NCBI RefSeq assembly: GCF_000445445.1
Contig: NZ_ASXP01000003.1
Location: 682,001 to 746,000 of the forward strand
DNA: 64,000 nucleotides
Source of the DNA: Sporomusa ovata DSM 2662
Lineage (GTDB): Bacteria > Bacillota > Negativicutes > Sporomusales > Sporomusaceae
Direction of reading: 5' to 3'
This document shows positions 24,065 through 32,071 of the stretch, piece after piece. The position numbers and the translations under genes were made by a program. A model generated the notes under the pieces. It made no database searches. It worked only from the letters and a program-made list of their open reading frames with translations, and was not told the DNA's origin. The stretch's first letter is position 1, and every line of letters begins with the position of its first letter.

Positions 24065-26356
24065 TTAGTCTTCTGCCTTGTAAACTTTGCAGAGTATGCT
24101 CTTGAACGGAGCGCCGAAGCCAAGTTTACCAATATGTTTATGCGGGATTAGGGTATTGATGTTGGATTTCCAAACACCATATAAGTTTGGCTCTTCGCCC
24201 TTTTCTTCTGGATACCACATGCCATGGGTTGCATGAACAACATCTGGCTTAATGGCAGGCATCAGATGGGCTTTTTCCTTACATTTACCAAATTGGTTTT
24301 CAATATAGACCCAGTCGCCCTCTTTGATACCAAGTTTTGCAGCAGTCTCCGGATTAATTTCCAAAATCGGGTCCGGATCAATAGTACGTAAAGTTTCGAT
24401 CTGTCTGTGCTCTGAATGGAAGGAGGTCGCTTTTCTAGCACCGGTAGTCAATACCAAAGGATATTCCTTCGCAATTTCCGGAGTGCTTACCGGGCTATAT
24501 GGTGGCTCTTTGTAATAAGGAAGCGGATCTTCGCCCCATTCTTCAAAGAGTGTCGAACAAAGTTCAACTTTGCCTGTTACGGTATTAAAGCCAGGCTCAC
24601 CGTCATATCTCAAGAGGCCTTTTTCGTGTTTACGATAGGTGTAACCAGGTTGGTATACACCGGCTTCTCTCAAACCGTTAAAATCAATGCCAAGTTCAGG
24701 TTTGAGCTGGTCGGTGAAGAAGTCTTCAACGCTTTCCCAAGGCCAGTTTTCAGGATTGAGGCGTTTACCCAGTTCAATGCAAACCTCAATATCGGATTTA
24801 CATTCACCAACAGAGAAGGCTTTGTTCATTGCACCTACGAAAATTGCATTCCGGCCAAAGTGAGTCAGCACTACACCATCATGCTCGGCAAATGTCGGCA
24901 ATGGCAGGAAGATATCACCAAAGGCCATCGCGGTCGGAGTCATGAAGCAATCCTGTACAACGTTGAACTCCAAGGTTTTGAGTGCTTTGTACCATCTTTG
25001 AGGAGCAGCTGTATTAGTCGGTGTAATTGGCTGGGTGCTGTTAAACCAACCCATCCTCAGTTTATATGGTTTTCCAGATTCCAAGGTATCAAGGGTTTCG
25101 TCCGGATGAGTGGTAGCCAGTGCAGTAGCCAATGCAGGCCATTCTTTGGCACCAATCCGTTTATCCCAAAGTTCTTCTGAAATTTGAGACCGGGTTTCAA
25201 CACGCCATTTGCCAAGCAATGCAGCCGGTGGCCCTAATGTAATACCACCAGGCACGTCGAGGTTGCCAGTGATGGCAGAGATCGAAAGAATAGCGTGACC
25301 AAGTTGAACGCCATTCGGATTTTCGTCGACAGCCAGACCCCATTGAATGGCAGTCGGTTTAGCGGTAGCCATAGCTCTAGCACATTCTCTGATTTTTTCT
25401 GCAGGGATACCAGTAATCTCTGCAACTTTTTCCACTGGATATTGTTGAACGCGTTCTTTAAGTTCTTCAAAACCGTAGCACCAGTCTTCAACAAACTTAT
25501 GATCATAGAGATCTTCATTGATGATGACATTCAGGAAACCAAGAGCCAATGCGGTATCTGTGCCTGGTCGTAATTGCATCCAGTATGCTGCCCGGGAAGA
25601 AAGGAAATTCAGCCGTGGGTCAATAGAAATGATCTTGGTTCCGCGTTTCATCATATCAATAATGGAGTGACCATAGAAGCCATCAGGGTTTGACCATAAC
25701 GGCATTTTGCCCCAAAGCACTAAATATTCCGGTACCTTATATCCCGGATGGTCATAACGGTCTGGATAATGACCAGCAAAGTCAATTTCCGGATAGCCTG
25801 CGCCTAAGATATAGTCAGTGATAGCGCAGCGAGGTCCGTAGCAAGACCAACCGCTTAGTGGGTAGCAAACATTTGGAGTTTGCAGTGAGGAGAAACCAAG
25901 CGGATAATAGTACAAGCAAGCTTCCCTACCGGTACCGCCGAATACGATGATCGACTCAGCACCATGATTTTTCTTAAATCCGTTTACCTTTTCTACGATG
26001 ATGTCCCAGGCTTCATCCCAAGTGATTTTTTCCCATTTATCTTTACCGCGATCCTCAGGAGCACGTTTCATAGGATAAATAATGCGGTCGGGATGATGTA
26101 CATACTCCGGTAAGGACAAGCATCTTACGCATAAACGTCCTTGGCTAATAGGATGCTCAGGGTCACCTTCAACTTTAACCAGCTTGCCATCTTTAACAGT
26201 TAATTTCATACCGCAACCTACGGGATGATCTCCCGGGGGTGACCAACCACAAGTTCGAACTGTATAACTACCGTCCTCGTGTATTTTTTTCCATTCTTTT
26301 TCCACGATCTCACCAACCCTTTCAAAAACTCTCTTTTCTTTAAACAATCCAGGCAT
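24065..26356 (-). CDS. Mo/W-bis-MGD oxidoreductase catalytic subunit with altered cluster ligand
   Basis: 763 residues from the ATG at 26356; the strong AGGAGG lies 19 bases ahead, farther than normal, so the start is uncertain. It is paralogous to the enzyme at 10687-12918. The cluster Cys are C36, C48 and C76, but the second ligand position holds D43-H44 in 'CGWSPPGDHPVGC' where the paralogue has Cys. The predicted metal ligand is C172 in 'SGWSCYGPR'. It belongs to the same acetylene hydratase/catechol dehydroxylase-like branch, is followed by its ferredoxin subunit, an AAHS MFS transporter and a second permease, and is preceded by a sigma-54 promoter. Substrate unknown. Confidence 0.92.
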   Translation of the reverse strand: MPGLFKEKRVFERVGEIVEKEWKKIHEDGSYTVRTCGWSPPGDHPVGCGMKLTVKDGKLVKVEGDPEHPISQGRLCVRCLSLPEYVHHPDRIIYPMKRAPEDRGKDKWEKITWDEAWDIIVEKVNGFKKNHGAESIIVFGGTGREACLYYYPLGFSSLQTPNVCYPLSGWSCYGPRCAITDYILGAGYPEIDFAGHYPDRYDHPGYKVPEYLVLWGKMPLWSNPDGFYGHSIIDMMKRGTKIISIDPRLNFLSSRAAYWMQLRPGTDTALALGFLNVIINEDLYDHKFVEDWCYGFEELKERVQQYPVEKVAEITGIPAEKIRECARAMATAKPTAIQWGLAVDENPNGVQLGHAILSISAITGNLDVPGGITLGPPAALLGKWRVETRSQISEELWDKRIGAKEWPALATALATTHPDETLDTLESGKPYKLRMGWFNSTQPITPTNTAAPQRWYKALKTLEFNVVQDCFMTPTAMAFGDIFLPLPTFAEHDGVVLTHFGRNAIFVGAMNKAFSVGECKSDIEVCIELGKRLNPENWPWESVEDFFTDQLKPELGIDFNGLREAGVYQPGYTYRKHEKGLLRYDGEPGFNTVTGKVELCSTLFEEWGEDPLPYYKEPPYSPVSTPEIAKEYPLVLTTGARKATSFHSEHRQIETLRTIDPDPILEINPETAAKLGIKEGDWVYIENQFGKCKEKAHLMPAIKPDVVHATHGMWYPEEKGEEPNLYGVWKSNINTLIPHKHIGKLGFGAPFKSILCKVYKAED

Positions 26357-26500
26357 TTGGTTTGGTTTCTAAACACCTCCTCAGGCGTTTGACAGACCAG
26401 AGCACCTTTTTTCTTAGGCTCGATATTTTTCTTGGAAAAATGATGTATAGCCTATAGTCTGGATATCCGCTCAATTGCTTGTCTGCCCGAAGAAGTATTA

Positions 26501-26518
26501 GTGCAATAAACATGCCAA
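26501..26518 (-). promoter_or_regulatory. sigma-54 promoter for molybdoenzyme-ferredoxin-transporter operon
   Basis: The minus strand reads TTGGCATGTTTATTGCAC, with GG and GC 12 bp apart; about 145 bp ahead of the start at 26356. The 26357-27004 gap otherwise holds two candidate activator boxes and the terminator of the small upstream gene. Confidence 0.82.
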
Positions 26519-26595
26519 CTTTCTTTACAACCGAAAAAGCGGCTTTTTCCCTGAATTATTCGGGCGTTTTTTCCCCATTGACAAAAACGCAACTA

Positions 26596-26702
26596 TTCTT
26601 TTTTTAGGAATCATAAACTCTAGCTTTTACGTCCACAAACCCCGGAAAACACCAAGTATAAGATAATCCTTTTTTGCGACCCGCATGTCATAATAGGATC
26701 TC
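26596..26702 (-). promoter_or_regulatory. pair of candidate activator boxes about 90 bp apart
   Basis: TTTTAGGAATCATAAAC near 26603-26619 and ATAATAGGATCTCATTTAG near 26691-26709. They are about 100 and 190 bp upstream of the -12 element, the same geometry as the boxes before 27172. Confidence 0.35.
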
Positions 26703-26792
26703 ATTTAGCGAAAAGCATTACTAGATGTTAGCAGCAAAACAGCATATATTTTTTGAAAAAAGGATTGTATAGCCGTTGGATAAATTGCGATC

Positions 26793-26837
26793 AGAAAGAC
26801 GACTACATCCTCCCGCATGCGAAGTAGCCATCTTTCT
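26793..26837 (-). terminator. terminator-like hairpin after the 44-aa protein gene
   Basis: AGAAAGACGACTAC pairs with GTAGCCATCTTTCT with two mismatches; the tail is T-rich but not a full U-run. Confidence 0.5.
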
Positions 26838-27004
26838 TATTCTTTAAGATAGCAAGGATGTATTAATTTGTATCTTCCGCTATTCGGTTAATCCAAACCA
26901 AACATACAAAAACTGCCTTTGCTATTCTCAAAGACACTCCAGCTTACCTGATCACAATTTATCCACTTCGTTTCCGTGACCCCGTGCGCATTAGACAGAA
27001 TTAT

Positions 27005-27139
27005 TTATTTTTTGAAATTTGCTGAGCCGTAGTTCTGTCCGGGTTTGCGCTTTGATGGTGGCAATTGAGAATTATCGACGGCCTTCTCTTTGCCAGCCTC
27101 TTCAGCCTTTGGAGCCTTCTCTTCTTTATTTTCTGCCAT
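27005..27139 (-). CDS. small charged protein (44 aa), sigma-54-controlled
   Basis: 44 residues from the ATG at 27139 with GGAGGTGA upstream. The first half is rich in Lys, Glu and Ala, the second half reads 'PPSKRKPGQNYGSANFKK'. There are no Cys, membrane segments or recognisable domain, and it is probably disordered. It has its own sigma-54 promoter at 27172-27188 with two candidate activator boxes and its own terminator-like hairpin. Being as tightly regulated as the enzymes argues that it is real. Function unknown. Confidence 0.7.
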   Translation of the reverse strand: MAENKEEKAPKAEEAGKEKAVDNSQLPPSKRKPGQNYGSANFKK

Positions 27140-27171
27140 AGAAAATCACCTCCTTTATGTCAAAACTATTA

Positions 27172-27188
27172 AGCAATAATCATGCCAG
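27172..27188 (-). promoter_or_regulatory. sigma-54 promoter for the 44-aa protein
   Basis: The minus strand reads CTGGCATGATTATTGCT, GG and GC 12 bp apart, about 35 bp before the start codon. Confidence 0.78.
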
Positions 27189-27264
27189 CTTGTTTATATT
27201 CCTGCAGATCCGCGTATTTTCAGGGTTTATAGCATATTTACTTTAACAAAAATGACCATTACAT

Positions 27265-27375
27265 AATCTCTTTTTAGGATGGTTAGAGTATTGCCTGCTG
27301 CTCTGTAGTGCAGGAGAATCGCTGAAAATCAGCCAGTCTAAAATTAAGAGCATAATGTCATTTTAGGATTATTAA
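27265..27375 (-). promoter_or_regulatory. pair of candidate activator boxes about 90 bp apart
   Basis: TCTTTTTAGGATGGTTAG at about 27268-27285 and CATTTTAGGATTATTAAAC at about 27359-27377, some 100 and 190 bp upstream of the -12 element at 27173. The second is nearly the same as the box at 20588. Confidence 0.42.
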
Positions 27376-27401
27376 ACCTAATGGGGTTAATTGGACATAA
27401 G

Positions 27402-27471
27402 AAAAACCCCTTGCGCGGGGCCTCTGGCTGGCAGGAATAACAAAATACTCCTTGAATTCAAGGAGTATTTT
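27402..27471 (-). terminator. tandem terminators after the activator gene
   Basis: A perfect palindromic stem AAAATACTCCTTG/CAAGGAGTATTTT is followed on the minus strand by GGCCCCGCGCAAGGGG and TTTTTCTT. The second hairpin has the same layout as the one at 63913-63931. Confidence 0.8.
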
Positions 27472-27496
27472 AGGGTTTAACGTGTAATTTATCGCA

Positions 27497-29584
27497 TTAG
27501 CCATATTCAATATTATAGTCTTTCAATTTTCGATATAAGGTAGATCGGCTTATACCCAATATCTCGGCTGCAGCAGGTACGTAGTTATTAGCATGCATTA
27601 GCGCCGTTTCGATAGCAGCTTTTTCAAGATTCTCCAGACAAAGCATTTCGCCCAGGTTTCCATTGCCGCTAGATATATCCTCAATTTTTATCGGGCAGGT
27701 TTCCAAAATAATATAACTCGGCAAATTTTCCGGCTTGATTATGCCGCCCAGGGCAGTGTTGACGGCATAAATCATCGCGTTTTGCAATTGCCGTACATTG
27801 CCCGGCCATTCATATTCATTCAGTTTTTTCTGGGCTGCCAAACTAATTTTCGGAATATCCCAGTCATTTTTTTGGCAATATTTTTCAACAAAGAACTCAC
27901 TAAGAACTTTGATATCTACTCCTCTATCCCTTAGTGATGGTATGTTAATCGTTAATACAGATAATCGAAAAAAGAGATCTGCACGGAATCGATTTTCTTT
28001 TACCATTTTATTGAGATTTTTATTTGTGGCCGCAATTAATCTAAAATCAACTTTTTTATAACGGCTGCCGCCAACTCGCATAATTTGCTTATCTTCCAAC
28101 GTTCTTAGTAAAACAGCCTGCAGCTCCAGCGGCATGTCACCAATTTCGTCTAGAAACAGCGTGCCCCCGTGCGCTAATTCAATTTTTCCGGGTCTGCCGT
28201 TTCGTTCCGCACCAGTAAAGCTGCCACCTTCATAACCAAATAGTTCACTTTCAATTAATTCCCGGGGCATAGCGGCACAGTTTACTGCCATAAACGGTCC
28301 TTGAGGACGATACACGTTATGAATCGCCTGGGCATACAATTCCTTCCCGGTACCGCTTTCCCCAATAATGAGAATGTTTTCCGGTGAACTGGCGAAGCGC
28401 CGCGCTAAAGCCATGCTCTTCTGAAATTCCTTGTTCTGGCTTATGATATTCTCAAACGTGTAAATAGCCACGTTGCCTGATTTGCCACTTTTTTGAGTGG
28501 CTAGCTTTTCACAAGAACTTAGTTTTAACACAGCGACATCTAGCTCTTGGGTGTTTTGGTTTAGAATTGGCCGGATATTCACCTGAAAACAGTCCTTGTC
28601 AAAATCCACACCAAAGCGTTCTTCAATAGTTACATTCTCGCCCTTTTTCGCTATATCCATTAAACAAGAATTATCGCCTAGAAATTCATTAATATTTCTA
28701 GCAACAGCTTCTTCCTGTCTGAGCTTCAAAATACGCCTACCTGCCGGATTAATATGAAGAATCCGGCCTTGTTGGTCAATTGTTACAATGCCCTCATCGA
28801 TACAGGCCAAAGTAGCGTGCAATGCATTATTAACAGTATTAAACCTATTTTTAAGGTTAAATTCATTCTCTATAGTAGTTGCCAGAGTAGTTACCAAACA
28901 CAAACTATGTGGCCCCATCTTTTTAATGGTGTCTTCCTCAGGTGTATTTAGCAGGGGCTGACTTACCAGCACCGCTACAGCCTGGATACTACCATTTGCA
29001 TCTTTTATTGGAGCTGCCGAAGCAATACTATTTTGGAAAGCAATGCAATAGTGTTCCGGACCAATTAACTGAACAGGGCGCTTAAGCCGCAGGCATAATT
29101 CATGCGCAGTAGTACCCTCGGATTCTTCATTGATAAGCAAACCTGTCCGGGTATCGAATTCCGGAAGTCTTACGAAGCTCTCCAAACTTCCATTATTTAA
29201 TAATACGACTCCGTCTTTATCAAATAAGTATAAAATATAGCCACAGGCTAAAATGACCTCCTGCAAGGATTTTGTCAACGAATAGGTAATGTCTATGAGT
29301 CCACGGTTTTTATCCAAAATTTCAGATAATTCAACCGGACTCAAATTGGAACCTGTCACCACCGAATAAGGATTAACGCCTCTATTACGTGATCTAATCC
29401 AGGAAGCAGCCACTTCCTGATCCATATAGGAATATTGGCGTGGATCCTCAGCTTCATTTTGTAGAAACGCCTGTTTATATTGAAGTATAGCCTGCCAACG
29501 TTCACGAGATAATAGTTCGCTGTTAATAGTAAGAAAATTAGCTGGTGCATTTGAGATACTATGAGTATACTCTACAACAGTCAC
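27497..29584 (-). CDS. sigma-54-dependent activator, AcoR-type, paralogue 2
   Basis: 695 residues from a GTG start at 29584 that has a G-rich ribosome site. Layout is as in the paralogue at 13883: AcoR block 'SYMDQEVAASWIRSRNRG', GAF-like sensor, PAS region, then AAA+ domain with 'GESGTGKE', GSFTGA loop and 'LFLDEIGDMP'. The C-terminal Fis HTH is 'AAAEILGISRSTLYRKL'. It is flanked by a sigma-54 promoter for the 44-aa protein and by the leader RNA at 29704-29845. It is likely to activate the operon at 26356 and nearby sigma-54 promoters; which activator serves which promoter cannot be read. Confidence 0.93.
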   Translation of the reverse strand: MTVVEYTHSISNAPANFLTINSELLSRERWQAILQYKQAFLQNEAEDPRQYSYMDQEVAASWIRSRNRGVNPYSVVTGSNLSPVELSEILDKNRGLIDITYSLTKSLQEVILACGYILYLFDKDGVVLLNNGSLESFVRLPEFDTRTGLLINEESEGTTAHELCLRLKRPVQLIGPEHYCIAFQNSIASAAPIKDANGSIQAVAVLVSQPLLNTPEEDTIKKMGPHSLCLVTTLATTIENEFNLKNRFNTVNNALHATLACIDEGIVTIDQQGRILHINPAGRRILKLRQEEAVARNINEFLGDNSCLMDIAKKGENVTIEERFGVDFDKDCFQVNIRPILNQNTQELDVAVLKLSSCEKLATQKSGKSGNVAIYTFENIISQNKEFQKSMALARRFASSPENILIIGESGTGKELYAQAIHNVYRPQGPFMAVNCAAMPRELIESELFGYEGGSFTGAERNGRPGKIELAHGGTLFLDEIGDMPLELQAVLLRTLEDKQIMRVGGSRYKKVDFRLIAATNKNLNKMVKENRFRADLFFRLSVLTINIPSLRDRGVDIKVLSEFFVEKYCQKNDWDIPKISLAAQKKLNEYEWPGNVRQLQNAMIYAVNTALGGIIKPENLPSYIILETCPIKIEDISSGNGNLGEMLCLENLEKAAIETALMHANNYVPAAAEILGISRSTLYRKLKDYNIEYG

Positions 29585-29703
29585 CTACAGTCCCCCCCTT
29601 ACTTTTACCAGATGATTTTTTACATACACTCGTGCTAGGTAACAACCACAAAGTTACTAAACTATAAGTGTAATTAGAGCTTGTTTTTTATTCTTAGATA
29701 TTG

Positions 29704-29845
29704 AAAAAAAAGAGGCAGCCTTTACAGACTTCCTTCGCACAATAGGGTAGATATGAATACTACTCTTCATACCTTTCGGTCAACCTTTCCCATGGGTCTT
29801 CATATGGGAAAAGATGACTCGGAACTCATCTATAAGTAATGATTC
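29704..29845 (-). ncRNA. structured leader RNA with terminator ahead of AcoR-like gene, copy 2 (riboswitch candidate)
   Basis: Shares with 16053-16178 the blocks GATGAGTTCC-AGTCATC, TGACCGAA-GGTATGAAGAG and ATTGTGCGAAGGAAGTCTG, plus an 18-bp upstream box TTTGGCAGGATTTTATAG (29855-29872). The stem between the first two blocks differs in sequence but is again paired (TTTTCCCAT/ATGGGAAA), suggesting structural conservation. A hairpin and T8 close the leader 120 nt before the GTG start. Confidence 0.7.
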
Positions 29846-29962
29846 TTGCATTTTCTATAAAATCCTGCCAAACATGCATTTTTAAAATTTAAAATTTCGG
29901 ATAATTCTCAATTTTAAATTTCAGTAAAATTCTACTTTGTCTATATGGAATTATTAGTATTA

Positions 29963-30151
29963 TCATGGTAATAGATATTCTAAATGTTCCATTTTGATTT
30001 CTCTAAGCTTCATTCTTGCTTCTTCCGATGTTTTTCCAAGCGGACGACTAGTTTTATCTACCATATTAAGCAGTATATATTCGCCCTGCGAAATGATAAT
30101 TGATTCGGTACCAAATCCTGAATTTGTAAAAGAAGGATAATCGATCTCCAT
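29963..30151 (-). CDS. small hypothetical protein (62 aa)
   Basis: 62 residues with AAGGAG upstream of the ATG. The N-terminal half 'IIISQGEYILLNMVD' could form beta strands and the C-terminus is an amphipathic charged helix 'SEEARMKLREIKMEHLEYL'. No known family recognised. It follows the zinc-ribbon gene at 30208 by 56 nt and is likely co-transcribed with it. Confidence 0.55.
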   Translation of the reverse strand: MEIDYPSFTNSGFGTESIIISQGEYILLNMVDKTSRPLGKTSEEARMKLREIKMEHLEYLLP

Positions 30152-30207
30152 ATTTCATTTCTCCTTATAGTAGTTTATTTAAGCAATACTTTTATCAAAA
30201 AGTACGA

Positions 30208-30492
30208 TCATTCAGCGTTATCTGACGTATCGGGAGGTGGAGTACGATATTTACACGTCTTCGCGATACCATCTTGAGAAGGCTTTTTATGCTTATTACA
30301 GGGATTCGCACATAAGTCATCAACATATAGACACATAACGGTTGGACGTTTTGGAAGTGGTGGCATTTCTGTTCCACACTTTTTGCAGTTTTTACGTTCA
30401 GGGAAGTTATAGGTACCACAAACAGGACAGGCTCTTGGCTTTTCCTTTGGCGGCTTACATCCCCCACAATATGGATTGCAAGACCAACACAT
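30208..30492 (-). CDS. Cys-rich zinc-ribbon protein (94 aa)
   Basis: 94 residues from the ATG at 30492 (AAGGAGG upstream). It begins 'MCWSCNPYCGGCKPP', then has a zinc ribbon 'CPVCGTYNFPERKNCKKCGTE' and a third Cys group, 'CLYVDDLCANPCNKH'. The ribbon core is similar to those of the proteins at 12990 and 13363, so it is an extended member of the same local family. Function unknown; metal binding is likely from the 12 or so Cys. Confidence 0.75.
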   Translation of the reverse strand: MCWSCNPYCGGCKPPKEKPRACPVCGTYNFPERKNCKKCGTEMPPLPKRPTVMCLYVDDLCANPCNKHKKPSQDGIAKTCKYRTPPPDTSDNAE

Positions 30493-30569
30493 ATTGCTTC
30501 CTCCTTAGTTCCCCTATCAATCCTAGATCCTACACAGAATGCGAAGCACAGAATAGCAGCAACTTGGAT

Positions 30570-30667
30570 ACGAGTCAAGACCCCCGCTCTATAGGCGGCG
30601 ATAATTCAGGTGGAGTAAACTCTCCACCTGAATCCCCAATGTTCAGCTTTGCTGAAACAAGTTCACT
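30570..30667. repeat. triple-hairpin intergenic repeat, copy 2
   Basis: Same arrangement and orientation as 8713-8815 and 34114-34214; the middle stem TTCAGGTGGAG/CTCCACCTGAA is perfect, the CCGC stem is degenerate. It lies between two small minus-strand genes. Confidence 0.8.
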
Positions 30668-30758
30668 GTCCTATTTTGAGACTAGCGCTCAGACACTCTA
30701 TGTAATATCCAGTAGTGATTACTAGTTTTTTATTATCGAAGCAGCAGCGATACAGCAG

Positions 30759-31007
30759 CTATTTCGTATCAAATCGGCTAAGTGCAGCTAAAAGTGTTGT
30801 TTTAAGATGCATTACGTGGCTTTTTTCCGGATACTCTACCTCCGCTACCTTAAAAAGCTCACGCAGCCTTTTCTCCAAATCGTCATTGGATTGGTAATCC
30901 CCCAGATCCATAGCCATGTTCCCCATGAATACCGACGGAGATGTTGAACCACTGTTTTGATGAAGCTTATTCCAAACGGCCGCCGCATCTTGCAATGTGA
31001 ATGCCAT
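30759..31007 (-). CDS. small hypothetical protein (82 aa)
   Basis: 82 residues with GAGGAGGG upstream. Mostly helical and soluble, 'LQDAAAVWNKLHQNSG' and 'NDDLEKRLRELFKVAEVEYPEKSHVMHLKTTLLAAL'. No domain recognised. A sigma-70 type promoter lies just ahead at 31041-31068, so it seems to be a single-gene unit. Confidence 0.65.
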   Translation of the reverse strand: MAFTLQDAAAVWNKLHQNSGSTSPSVFMGNMAMDLGDYQSNDDLEKRLRELFKVAEVEYPEKSHVMHLKTTLLAALSRFDTK

Positions 31008-31040
31008 AATATAGCCCTCCTCTACCTCTTACTATTTTGA

Positions 31041-31068
31041 GTATTACACTAATTGGACACAGCGTCAA
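31041..31068 (-). promoter_or_regulatory. sigma-70-type promoter for the 82-aa gene
   Basis: TTGACG and TAATAC on the minus strand are 16 bp apart, about 35 bp ahead of the start codon. Confidence 0.6.
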
Positions 31069-31073
31069 GAATC

Positions 31074-31108
31074 AAAATAGGACAGTTTATAGCCAGTTGT
31101 CCTATTTT
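31074..31108. terminator. perfect 11-bp hairpin upstream of the 82-aa gene
   Basis: AAAATAGGACA and TGTCCTATTTT with a 13-nt loop; A/T runs on both ends allow a terminator role for the ABC operon ending at 31316. The rest of 31008-31315 shows no gene. Confidence 0.5.
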
Positions 31109-31315
31109 AAGAATCAGAAATATATCGGTCTCCAATACAAACAATCGCGCCCAACCAAATTCCAATAATTAGAAAATAGGTCGGATAAAATTATGTGCAT
31201 ATGTTCCCTCGAACTTATACACTTAATTTTACCCGCCCTTTAATTGGCCGTAATTTTTGTTTATAACTTTTACCATTCTCTTTATTTATTCCGCACCCTG
31301 ATCATTCATATATAT

Positions 31316-32071
31316 TTACATCAAATCTGCATAAAATTCCCGGTAAATCTCTTTTCTTACCTGCTGGAAAGCCACACCGGAACGATTCCTAGGTCGGAGA
31401 AGATCCACCTCAAACTCCTTCTTGATGGTTCCAGGACGCTCTGACATTACAACAACTCGATCTCCCAAAAATACAGCTTCTTCAATATCGTGGGTGACCA
31501 TGATCATCGTAGTTTTTTCTTTTTCCCATATAGCAAGGATTTGTTGCTGCAGCTTTAGGCGAGTTAGAGCATCCAGTGCGCCAAAAGGCTCATCTAAAAG
31601 CAAAATGTCAGGCCGGTTAACTAAGGCCCGGGCAATAGCAACCCGTTGTGCCATCCCCCCCGATAACTGATTCGGATAGGCTTTCTCAAACCCGGCAAGT
31701 CCGACCAGTTTAAGATGACCGGCAATAAGGTTGGCTTTTTCTGCCTGTGTTCCTGTTTGCAAGGCAAACTCTATATTGTCCCGCACTGTCAACCAAGGCA
31801 ATAGCCTATGTTCTTGAAAGACAATTCCCCGCTCCAGACCCGGACCGCTGATTTTTGTTCCCCCAACACTAACTGACCCATTATACTCCTTGTCAAGCCC
31901 GCTAAGGATACGAAGCAGAGTACTTTTACCACAGCCGCTGGCACCAACAATACATAGAAATTCATTGCGGGACACATTGAGAGTTATTCCATTAAGTGCT
32001 AGTACATCGCTATTTTGTTTTTTATAGGTCTTGGATAAGTTGGTTATAGCTACATGATTGTTATCTTTCAT
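31316..32071 (-). CDS. ABC transporter ATP-binding protein, SsuB/TauB/NrtD type
   Basis: 251 residues. Walker A 'GASGCGKST', signature 'LSGGMAQR', Walker B 'ILLLDEPFGALD' and the switch His in 'MVTHDIEEAV' are all present. The 'FQEHRLLPWLTVRDNI' block is typical of the nitrate/sulfonate/taurine family. It overlaps the permease gene by 4 nt. The three genes 31316-33924 form a complete importer; its substrate cannot be told from sequence. Confidence 0.94.
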   Translation of the reverse strand: MKDNNHVAITNLSKTYKKQNSDVLALNGITLNVSRNEFLCIVGASGCGKSTLLRILSGLDKEYNGSVSVGGTKISGPGLERGIVFQEHRLLPWLTVRDNIEFALQTGTQAEKANLIAGHLKLVGLAGFEKAYPNQLSGGMAQRVAIARALVNRPDILLLDEPFGALDALTRLKLQQQILAIWEKEKTTMIMVTHDIEEAVFLGDRVVVMSERPGTIKKEFEVDLLRPRNRSGVAFQQVRKEIYREFYADLM

